Of a DNA stretch of 12,215 nucleotides, positions 1 through 6,362 are shown in pieces (within the stretch, counting starts at the first letter, position 1; every line of letters begins with the position of its first letter). The stretch is from the NCBI GenBank assembly GCA_024276395.1, contig JAJRXH010000431.1, forward strand, positions 1 through 12,215, in the 5' to 3' direction. The translations under genes were made by a program, and so were the position numbers. Source of the DNA: an archaeon. Its GTDB lineage: Archaea > Asgardarchaeota > Heimdallarchaeia > Hodarchaeales > S146-22. Under the pieces are notes generated by a model that worked only from the letters and a program-made list of their open reading frames with translations, was not told where the DNA came from and did not search any database.

Positions 1-85
1 AATGTTGTTAATCAAATTAATGGAAAATGGAACTAATTGCTTAAAAGAGGTCATTTTACAATCTTGCAAGCCAAACACGTGCCAT

Positions 86-180
86 AAGAGAGTTATTCAC
101 TTCTCCTTGGAGTTTTTAAAGGAACAAGTGGGTTTTTAAAAACATCTTTTAAATGACGGGGAGAACTGAATAACTCTCAA
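86..180. repeat. 95-bp imperfect palindromic element, copy 1
   Basis: Two 19-nt arms form an inverted repeat: the left arm at 88-106 (GAGAGTTATTCACTTCTCC) pairs with the right arm at 160-178 (GGAGAACTGAATAACTCTC) at 18 of 19 positions; the one mismatch is C100 against C166. The 53-nt loop is AT-rich and contains three TTTTAAA-type blocks. A second, diverged copy lies at 6088-6181, and similarity runs through the loop as well as the arms (both loops begin TTG and end in a T-run followed by AAAT and ACG). It could be a structured RNA, a MITE-like element with long terminal inverted repeats, or a cis-regulatory site for the gene at 334. Strand and transcription are unknown. Confidence 0.7.
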
Positions 181-226
181 ACGTGATTGACAACATCCAA
201 GTTGTCTTATTTCTGAATCACGTGAT
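181..226. promoter_or_regulatory. Second inverted repeat with ACGTG palindromes
   Basis: ACGTGATT (181-188) is the reverse complement of AATCACGT (216-223). Directly inside it, GACAAC (189-194) and GTTGTC (201-206) form a 6-bp hairpin with a 6-nt loop, so the left side is a continuous 14-nt arm and the right side has a 9-nt bulge (207-215). Overlapping the right end is the 10-bp perfect palindrome ATCACGTGAT (217-226). Another CACGTG lies at 76-81. The palindrome sits about 35 bp upstream of the TATA box for the gene at 334, so a transcription-factor site is as likely as an RNA hairpin. Confidence 0.4.
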
Positions 227-255
227 CAAGTACAAATGCACGTTTTAATTCTGAA

Positions 256-270
256 CGAAACTTTTATATC
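256..270 (+). promoter_or_regulatory. Archaeal-type promoter (BRE/TATA) for the Yip1-like gene
   Basis: CGAAAC (256-261, BRE-like) is followed by TTTTATAT (262-269). Transcription would be expected to begin about 25 bp downstream, near 290-296, leaving a leader of about 40 nt before the ATG at 334. A GGTGG stretch about 10 nt before the ATG could serve as a weak ribosome-binding site. Confidence 0.5.
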
Positions 271-333
271 GTCTAGTCAATTATTGATTTTATGTCTCTT
301 AAATGAGAATCATCGAACGGTGGTTTGTAAAAA

Positions 334-1005
334 ATGGCAACATTAACTGAACGAATAATGGGAGCAATAACCTTCGATAAGGGGATTTTGAAGGAAATTG
401 CAGAATCTGACGATGCTACATCACAAGCATGGATGCTCATCTTCCTTTCACTGATAATAGGAGCTGTCCTAACAGCTATCAGTGCCTATCTTGAACCTAA
501 AGCGGTTCCAATGTTCGAAATGCTAGTGAAATCTGAGACCACGGGAATTGCAATGCTCATTGCTGCACTAATTATATATCTTGTCTTTTATTTCATCTTC
601 ATCTACATCATTGCAGCAGTACTTGCTTTTGTAGGAAGAGGTTTCGGCGGAAAACTTTCAACCGCCGAATGCATTCGCATCATCGGCTTTTCTTCCGTGT
701 TAATCCTCATTCCTGGCGCGATCTTGACCTTCCTTGGTGCTGTTGTTCTTCCAGATCTCGCAAGCACGTTTAATCTCGTTGGCAGCATTTTTTCACTATG
801 GGGGTTTGTAGTCTTCTTGTATGGTTATTCACTTGGCGCAGAGATCTCAATCATTATGGCATTCATTGCTGTCATCATTGCTGCTGTTCTTGCCGTCATT
901 CTAGCTTTCGTCGTAGTATTCATCATCATGATGATTCTAGCAATCACGCTGTTAGCGGCTCTTAGTAGTAGCATGCAAACCTCCCTCTTCTACATATCTG
1001 TGTAA
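334..1005 (+). CDS. Yip1-family multispanning membrane protein
   Basis: This 223-residue integral membrane protein resembles archaeal and bacterial Yip1-domain proteins. The N-terminus is a short amphipathic segment (residues 1-32: an Ile/Thr-Phe-Asp stretch, then an acidic E-S-D-D patch). Hydrophobic segments follow at about 33-52, 71-100, 115-138, 147-168 and 170-209. The loop around 101-110 (GRGFGG, then KLST) followed by RIIGFSS and a Pro-Gly before the next helix matches the usual Yip1 layout. The last hydrophobic stretch is about 40 residues with no charge, long enough for two helices. In eukaryotes Yip1 proteins act in Rab/ER-Golgi trafficking; in prokaryotes the function is unknown, so no role is assigned. 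It starts at the first ATG behind a TATA box and ends ahead of a T-rich tract, so it is probably monocistronic. The family call rests on overall pattern, not a search. Confidence 0.75.
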   Translation: MATLTERIMGAITFDKGILKEIAESDDATSQAWMLIFLSLIIGAVLTAISAYLEPKAVPMFEMLVKSETTGIAMLIAALIIYLVFYFIFIYIIAAVLAFVGRGFGGKLSTAECIRIIGFSSVLILIPGAILTFLGAVVLPDLASTFNLVGSIFSLWGFVVFLYGYSLGAEISIIMAFIAVIIAAVLAVILAFVVVFIIMMILAITLLAALSSSMQTSLFYISV

Positions 1006-1050
1006 AAGCAAGAAATCACTTGACTGATATTACAGAAAAACACCTTGATC

Positions 1051-1066
1051 TCTCTTTTTTTCTTTT
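1051..1066 (+). terminator. T-rich termination tract after the Yip1-like gene
   Basis: A pyrimidine tract containing T7 and T4 runs (1051-1066) begins 46 nt after the stop codon, the usual form of an archaeal intrinsic terminator. The remainder of the gap to 1290 shows no convincing gene or clear TATA box. A weak candidate, AAAATAGTT at about 1241-1249, could serve the exporter genes. Confidence 0.45.
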
Positions 1067-1290
1067 GAGCTTTCATAACTTGGCAGATAATGTCGCCATG
1101 CATCATTGCCATCATCGAGGACATTCAAGAAGAAAGCATCCAATGTTGACGACTTCACGGGTTCTCAATCTTCTACCAATCCAACAATCATTTACTCACG
1201 AAAAAAGATCTGGTCATTTCACAGCTTTCAATCAGAACGACAAAATAGTTTTCACAGCAGTTAAGGTAGAAGTAGTAATGTTGTACTTGG

Positions 1291-3183
1291 ATGGATTTGC
1301 CTCGGACGAAAGGAATACAAAAAGCGTCGTCCAAGTTGGCATTGAAAATGCATCCCATCAAGTTTCACATCCAACTGATTGCCAAGCAAAAACGCCTCTT
1401 CATTGCCGTGATCATTGGGGCAATTGTAGCCAATTTTCTGCAAATCATCATTCCTCTCATCATAAAAGAGGCAACTGATGCCATCTCTGAAGCACTCATC
1501 CAAGCTCGCTCAATTAACGAGATCATCGGACATGTAGAGTTTTTCTCCTTGAGCATTTTATTGGTATCCATCATCATGGCCATGCTTAATTTCTCCTTAC
1601 GCTTTGGTGCAGGGGTATTTGCCCAAAAAATCATAAGGAATTTAAGAAATCAAATCATGTGCAAGTACTTGTACATGCCTTATGAATTGCGCGTGCAAAA
1701 ACCCATAGGCGACTTGATGTCTCGAATGACCCTTGACGTTGACTTTCTTCGCGAGTGGTATGCTTTCGGAATTAGAACCCTCATGACGGGATTATTAACC
1801 TTTGGACTCGTGTATCTTGCCATCTTGTATCTAGATTGGCGACTATTTCTCATTCTATTGATCTTCTTACCAATATACGCGATGGCAGTTCTTTATTGGC
1901 CACGAAAACTAGGACCAATGTTTTATGAAAATAGGAAGACCTATGGAAATCTCACTCACATCATTGAAGAAAATATCATGGGCATCCGCGTCGTGAGAGC
2001 TTATAATGTCACGCAAGAGGAACAAAAATATTTACATCAAGCTAATGAACAATACTTGAAACAACAACAAGAAATATTCAAGATTAGAGGACAATACCTG
2101 GGATTCGTGTTCGTGTTTGCCACGATGATGACTGCTGCCGTCGTGTTAGCTGGAGGTTACCTCGTCATCCAGCAAGAAATGAGCATCGGCACGCTTGTTG
2201 CTGCTGTAACTTACATGGGATACCTGTACACTCCAGCACGATTTCTAGGGTTCTCTAGCGTGATTTATCACCGTGCAAACGCTGGTGCAGCACGCATCAT
2301 TGAAGTACTAGATTTTCCAGAAGAATTGTCCCCGATAGAAGATGAACAAAGGAAAGAAGATGAAATTCCCCTCACCCTCGGTCCAACACCCCCTACTATT
2401 ACCTTCGAAAACATCTGGTTCCGTTATCCAACAATCAAGTCATCAACGCTCGAAGATCCATGGACACTCAAGAACATTACCCTCGAATTGAAGCCAAGTG
2501 AAAAAATTGCCTTAATTGGACCTACAGGTTGTGGAAAGTCGACATTGGTTCACTTGTTATTGCGTCTCTACAAGCCCACTAAGGGACGAATATTACTTAA
2601 TGGCATAAATGTAGAATGTTATAACCTTAGAGATTATCGTAGAGTGTTCGGATTCGTACCGCAAGAAACATTCTTATTTCAACGTAGCATCGAGGAAAAC
2701 ATCAAGTATGCCGATCCGAAAGTTCCCTTGGAAGACGTTTATCCACTCGTAGAGGCCACCAAGGTAAGCGAGTTCATTGGACGAGTGCCAGAGGGGTTTG
2801 AAACAAACGTGGGAGAACGAGGACACCAATTATCGGGAGGACAACGACAACGAATTGCCTTGGCTCGAGCATTGGTACATGATCCTAGAATCCTCATTCT
2901 TGACGACGCCCTTTCAGCAGTAGATGCCGATACTGAAGCACAAATCTATCGAGAACTTAATTCCTTGTTAGGGAACAAAACCGTCATCATCATCACGCAC
3001 CGAATTTCCACCCTCAAGTATGTCGATCGAGTCGTGCTAATGGTTAATGGAGAAATACTAGAAATGGGTACGGTCAAGGAGCTTCGTAAACACGGCAAGT
3101 TCTTCCCGAAACTGCTATCTGCAGAAAAAACTGGATTCATGAATTTTAGCGAGTTATACGAAGAAGTTTATCAGCCAGCTTGA
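1291..3183 (+). CDS. Heterodimeric ABC exporter, half-transporter with degenerate Walker B
   Basis: This 630-residue protein has a six-helix exporter domain (TM segments about 36-58, 84-103, 160-180, 183-202, 270-292, 298-318) fused to a nucleotide-binding domain (about 369-605). NBD motifs visible: A-loop Tyr379, Walker A GPTGCGKST (410-418), Q-loop Gln458, signature LSGGQ (514-518), Walker B ILILD (534-538), D-loop SAVD (542-545), H-loop His570. The residue after Walker B is Asp539 where the catalytic Glu is normal, which predicts slow or no hydrolysis at the ATP site built from this Walker A/B. The signature is intact and would serve the partner's site. This is the TM287/BmrC-like half; the partner is the next gene. 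The substrate cannot be read from sequence (lipid, peptide or drug are all possible). A stop codon lies just upstream of ATG 1291; a second in-frame ATG at 1348 would remove 19 residues and none of the membrane domain. Confidence 0.95.
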   Translation: MDLPRTKGIQKASSKLALKMHPIKFHIQLIAKQKRLFIAVIIGAIVANFLQIIIPLIIKEATDAISEALIQARSINEIIGHVEFFSLSILLVSIIMAMLNFSLRFGAGVFAQKIIRNLRNQIMCKYLYMPYELRVQKPIGDLMSRMTLDVDFLREWYAFGIRTLMTGLLTFGLVYLAILYLDWRLFLILLIFLPIYAMAVLYWPRKLGPMFYENRKTYGNLTHIIEENIMGIRVVRAYNVTQEEQKYLHQANEQYLKQQQEIFKIRGQYLGFVFVFATMMTAAVVLAGGYLVIQQEMSIGTLVAAVTYMGYLYTPARFLGFSSVIYHRANAGAARIIEVLDFPEELSPIEDEQRKEDEIPLTLGPTPPTITFENIWFRYPTIKSSTLEDPWTLKNITLELKPSEKIALIGPTGCGKSTLVHLLLRLYKPTKGRILLNGINVECYNLRDYRRVFGFVPQETFLFQRSIEENIKYADPKVPLEDVYPLVEATKVSEFIGRVPEGFETNVGERGHQLSGGQRQRIALARALVHDPRILILDDALSAVDADTEAQIYRELNSLLGNKTVIIITHRISTLKYVDRVVLMVNGEILEMGTVKELRKHGKFFPKLLSAEKTGFMNFSELYEEVYQPA

Positions 3184-3259
3184 TTGATTAATAGGTTAAT
3201 AGATTGAAAAACTTAAAAAAACATCACTATTCAGGATCGATCAAGAATGGGGCAAAACT

Positions 3260-3265
3260 AAGGAG
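3260..3265 (+). promoter_or_regulatory. Shine-Dalgarno supporting the ATG start at 3276
   Basis: AAGGAG lies 10 nt before ATG 3276. It argues against the longer reading frame that opens with TTG at 3204, which has no such site and sits only 20 nt after the upstream stop. An in-frame GTG at 3270 is only 4 nt from the motif. Confidence 0.5.
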
Positions 3266-3275
3266 ACACGTGAAC

Positions 3276-5072
3276 ATGGCCTGGATTGCTGGAAGAGGAG
3301 ATCGGACAGCAAGTTTGTCTGACCTCAGATTATTAACATGGTTGTTTGGTCAGTATGGAATCAAGCGAAGAAAAGCATTTCTTCTCCTCACAATATTCTC
3401 CTTCGGATCATTTGCCACAGAGCTCATCTTCCCAATGTTAATCAAAATCGCCATTGATGACTACATCCTCACCAAGGACGTGAATGGCCTGTATTTCATC
3501 CTCTTGCTCTATGTAATCTTCATCATTGCAGCCATGCTCATCATGGCCCTTAGGCAATACTATAACCGGATGCTCGCAGGATACATCGCTTATGATGTGC
3601 GCGAAGATCTCTTTAGAAAGTTTCATGAGTTGTCAATGGATTTCTATGACAAGCACGCCAGTGGAAAGCTGGTTTCAAGGAGCACCAGTGACATTGAAAA
3701 TCTTTCAAACATGTTAGGACAAACCTTGATCGAAAGCGTGTTCAACATCTTTCTCATCATATCCATTTATGCGGTGCTGTTGCAACTAAACTTTCTCATT
3801 GGTTTATCACTCCTAGTCTTAGCTCCCTTGACCCTGCTCATTCTCTTCATCTTCCGTAAAATTGCCCGACCCATCTACGAACAAACGAGAAAGACCATTG
3901 CTGCGGTGTTTGCCAACACACAAGAAAACCTCGAAGGGCTCAAAGTAACCAAGTCCTTCGCACGTGAAGATCTAAACTACCAAGAATTCAAGCAATTGAA
4001 TCAAGAAAACTACCTAGCTAACCGCAAGGCAATTCTATACAGTTCATTCATCTTTCCGAGTTTCGACTTGCTCACTGGCCTTGGAATCGTGTTCATACTC
4101 CTTATGGGCGCTCCGGCAGCTCTGGCTGGAGTGTTCACGCTTGGAGAATTGGCAGCGAGCATCGCCTATCTTCAAAGATTATTACGTCCCATCTTGTTCA
4201 TCGTGGTGCAATATAACGATCTACAATCTGGACTGGCAGCTACCGTCCGTATTCATGAAATCATCCACGAACAACCATCCGTTCAACAAGAAATTCTTGA
4301 AGATGGAACAATGATTGACCTCAATGACATTAAAGGTGAGATCAACATCCGGAACTTGAGTTTTGAATACATGGAAGGCGTGCCCGTGTACGAAAATTTT
4401 TCCCTCAACATCCCCGCTGGCCAATCCATTGCCGTGGTGGGTCATACTGGAGCTGGAAAAAGCACCCTCGTTAACATCTTACTCAGATTTTACGAGTACA
4501 AGAGAGGACAGATCACGATAGATGGCACTGACATCCGAAAGATCCCCTTGAATCTGTGGTACCAAATCGTTGGATACGTGGATCAAAATAACTTCTTGTT
4601 CAGCCGAAGTATCAAGGACAACTTATTATATGGTAATCCGGACGCCTCCGATGACGATATCATGCGAGTGTTGGAACAAGTAGGGCTTTACAAGTACGTG
4701 ATTTCCCTGCCAGAAGGAATTGATACCATCATTGGGGAAAGAGGGGCAACACTCTCAGAAGGACAACGTCAACTTCTTTGTTTAGCTCGTGCTCTCATCA
4801 AAGACCCCAAAGTCCTCATTCTAGATGAAGCAACCAGCAGCGTAGATTCCTACACGGAATTCCTCATCCAAAAAACGTTAGAAACAAAATTCAAGAGCAA
4901 GACACTCATTATCATTGCTCACCGACTTTCCACCCTAAAAATTGTCGATCGCATCGTCGTGATTGAAAAAGGAAAAATCGTAGAAGAAGGGACTTTCAAG
5001 GACCTAGTCCAAAAAGAAGATGGATATTTCACGCGTCTATATAAGCAACAAGTCATGGCTGCCTTCCCTTAA
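3276..5072 (+). CDS. Heterodimeric ABC exporter, half-transporter with catalytic Walker B and LSEGQ signature
   Basis: Numbering here counts from an upstream in-frame TTG at 3204 (622 residues); the preferred ATG 3276 is residue 25 and gives 598 residues. A basic N-terminal extension precedes six TM segments (about 57-82, 95-117, 176-196, 197-220, 283-308, 316-338), then the NBD (about 378-615). Motifs: A-loop Tyr389, Walker A GHTGAGKST (413-421), Q-loop Gln461, signature LSEGQ (517-521, second Gly replaced by Glu), Walker B VLILD (537-541) followed by catalytic Glu542, D-loop SSVD (545-548), H-loop His573. The intact Glu pairs with the LSGGQ of the upstream protein to make the active site; the altered signature faces the upstream protein's Asp-containing site. 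This is the TM288/BmrD-like half. It follows its partner by 92 nt (20 nt if TTG is used), so they are probably co-transcribed and assemble one to one in the cytoplasmic membrane. Confidence 0.95.
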   Translation: MAWIAGRGDRTASLSDLRLLTWLFGQYGIKRRKAFLLLTIFSFGSFATELIFPMLIKIAIDDYILTKDVNGLYFILLLYVIFIIAAMLIMALRQYYNRMLAGYIAYDVREDLFRKFHELSMDFYDKHASGKLVSRSTSDIENLSNMLGQTLIESVFNIFLIISIYAVLLQLNFLIGLSLLVLAPLTLLILFIFRKIARPIYEQTRKTIAAVFANTQENLEGLKVTKSFAREDLNYQEFKQLNQENYLANRKAILYSSFIFPSFDLLTGLGIVFILLMGAPAALAGVFTLGELAASIAYLQRLLRPILFIVVQYNDLQSGLAATVRIHEIIHEQPSVQQEILEDGTMIDLNDIKGEINIRNLSFEYMEGVPVYENFSLNIPAGQSIAVVGHTGAGKSTLVNILLRFYEYKRGQITIDGTDIRKIPLNLWYQIVGYVDQNNFLFSRSIKDNLLYGNPDASDDDIMRVLEQVGLYKYVISLPEGIDTIIGERGATLSEGQRQLLCLARALIKDPKVLILDEATSSVDSYTEFLIQKTLETKFKSKTLIIIAHRLSTLKIVDRIVVIEKGKIVEEGTFKDLVQKEDGYFTRLYKQQVMAAFP

Positions 5073-5137
5073 CTTTTTCATCTTCCAATAATTACAGGTT
5101 AATAACCAATGAAAATGATCATCGGTTGTCATTCAGA

Positions 5138-5820
5138 ATTCTTTCGATTTTTTCTTACTATCAATTTTCCCAAGCACATTTTCAAAGACACCTTAGAAAG
5201 AAATGGTCATGACATGCTTCGTGGAAAATGAGGTTCTTTTCTCTGGATTATAAAACACAATTTTTCTTTTTCAAGATAATAAAAAAATTAATTGATGAGG
5301 TGGATAAATCGAAGCTAAAATATCCTAGACTTTTTCAAACTTGGATTGGAAATGTAGCGATTTCCCAGCCGTGATGTGATGTAAGATTACCATTTTTCGA
5401 CGATACTTGAATATATTCTAAAAAATCGCTGAATTTCTCCAAGAAACGGGCAGAGAACCGTTCTTTCCAGCGGATCGTGCAACAATGCCCTCAAAAAAAC
5501 GAGTTTAATCGAATCTATTTAAAAATGAGGTTCTGGAAAAGTTTAATACTACTTTTTCAGATAAGGCGAAAGTCAAGAGGAAATAGGGTATTTTAAGTGC
5601 AAACATTTAAGCTAAGCTCGACCTATAACTTAATCTATCATCTCATCTTAGGATCAGAAAGCAACATTCTAAAGCATTTTTTCACTTACTTGGCTCTAAT
5701 AAAATGACAAAGTAATGAGAAAAAATGAGTTTGTCTTAATGATGATTTTTCATTGAATGAACCATTGTAACATCTCCGTTTTTTACAAAACACGGTAGTT
5801 TTTCAATATTCTTTCGATTT
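5138..5820. repeat. Two pairs of 13-nt direct repeats in the intergenic region
   Basis: ATTCTTTCGATTT occurs at 5138-5150 and 5808-5820, 670 bp apart. AAAATGAGGTTCT occurs at 5225-5237 and 5522-5534, 297 bp apart. Flanking sequence does not extend the similarity far. In an AT-rich stretch the first pair may be chance; the second contains GAGG and is less likely so. Each AAAATGAGGTTCT contains an ATG opening a short frame (48 and 23 codons, both beginning Met-Arg-Phe). Confidence 0.4.
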
Positions 5821-6087
5821 AAGGCTATAGAGAGAGCCGATTAGCAAAAATGTACATGGCTGTTCCTGTGATGATTACATCCATTTCACTTTCATTAGAA
5901 TCCGTGAATGATACACTTAGGATGTCACTCATCACTCATCAGAAAATATGGTCATGTAAACGAGTAAAAGCCATTGCAGATATTTCAAACTTTCTATTAA
6001 CTCGTTAGAGGCGAGAGAAAGATCCTTGATCAAATCCTTTCTAAGAGGGTATTTAGTTAAATGAACTGCTAATGATAATAGCAACTA

Positions 6088-6181
6088 CGGAGAGTTATTC
6101 ATTTATCCTTGATGTATTAAAAGAAGCGTGCTTTCCTTTTATAGTGTTTTTTAAATCACGAGATAACTGAATAATTCTCGA
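6088..6181. repeat. 95-bp imperfect palindromic element, copy 2
   Basis: The left arm at 6090-6107 (GAGAGTTATTCATTTATC) pairs with the right arm at 6162-6179 (GATAACTGAATAATTCTC). Read as RNA there are 17 pairs including one G-U (6094 with 6175) and one mismatch (6102 with 6167), the latter at the same stem position as the mismatch in copy 1. The C-G pair 103-163 of copy 1 becomes A-T at 6105-6164, a compensatory change. The 54-nt loop is colinear with the loop of copy 1. A 7-bp direct repeat, AGCAACT, flanks the element at 6080-6086 and 6181-6187 and could be a target-site duplication. The element ends about 180 bp before the surface-protein gene. Confidence 0.7.
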
Positions 6182-6312
6182 GCAACTCCACCGTCATTTG
6201 GAGCTTACAAAAATATGCTATAAGGAGATAATGTAAACAAGTTCACCATACCTTTTTGTTAACCTCAAAAGAGAGACCTTATAGAAGTCTAAATCATTCA
6301 TTTCCAGAAACA

Positions 6313-6323
6313 CATCTTTTATT
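6313..6323 (+). promoter_or_regulatory. Candidate TATA box for the PKD surface-protein gene
   Basis: An ATC-TTTTATT stretch with an A-rich BRE-like sequence just before it would place initiation near 6343-6348, 15-20 nt before ATG 6363 or about 75 nt before TTG 6420. A second AT-rich stretch at about 6335-6344 is an alternative. Confidence 0.35.
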
Positions 6324-6362
6324 CCGTTTCCATTCCAATAATATCGTCACATTGACCATAAA

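Larger units (their letters stand above)
5073..6362. other. Long intergenic region (about 1.3 kb) without a convincing gene
   Basis: All six frames are interrupted. The longest plus-strand frames noticed are 48 codons from ATG 5228 and 52 codons from ATG 5850, both of a length expected by chance in AT-rich DNA and without a good ribosome-binding site. No tRNA, box C/D pair (a GTGATGA at 5868-5874 lacks a nearby CTGA) or transposase remnant was found. It does contain two pairs of 13-nt direct repeats, a small hairpin at 6016-6042 (AGAAAGAT against ATCCTTTCT with one bulged C) and the second palindromic element at 6088-6181. The size is large for an archaeal intergenic region, so an unrecognised RNA gene or decayed DNA is possible. 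Confidence 0.6.

Noticed and set aside
824..840. GTTATTCACTT inside the Yip1-like gene resembling the palindrome arm
   Set aside because: Only a short match within coding sequence and no partner arm nearby; coincidence.
1020..1478. 152-codon open frame (TTG start) between the Yip1-like gene and the first ABC gene
   Set aside because: More than a third overlaps the ABC gene in another frame, the translation is His/Ser-rich with no domain, and there is no ribosome-binding site.
5868..5874. Box C-like GTGATGA, considered as a C/D guide RNA
   Set aside because: No box D (CTGA) within the following 60-80 nt and no terminal stem.
5850..6008. 52-codon plus-strand frame in the long intergenic region
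   Set aside because: Length is expected by chance in 1.3 kb of AT-rich DNA; no ribosome-binding site, promoter or recognisable sequence.
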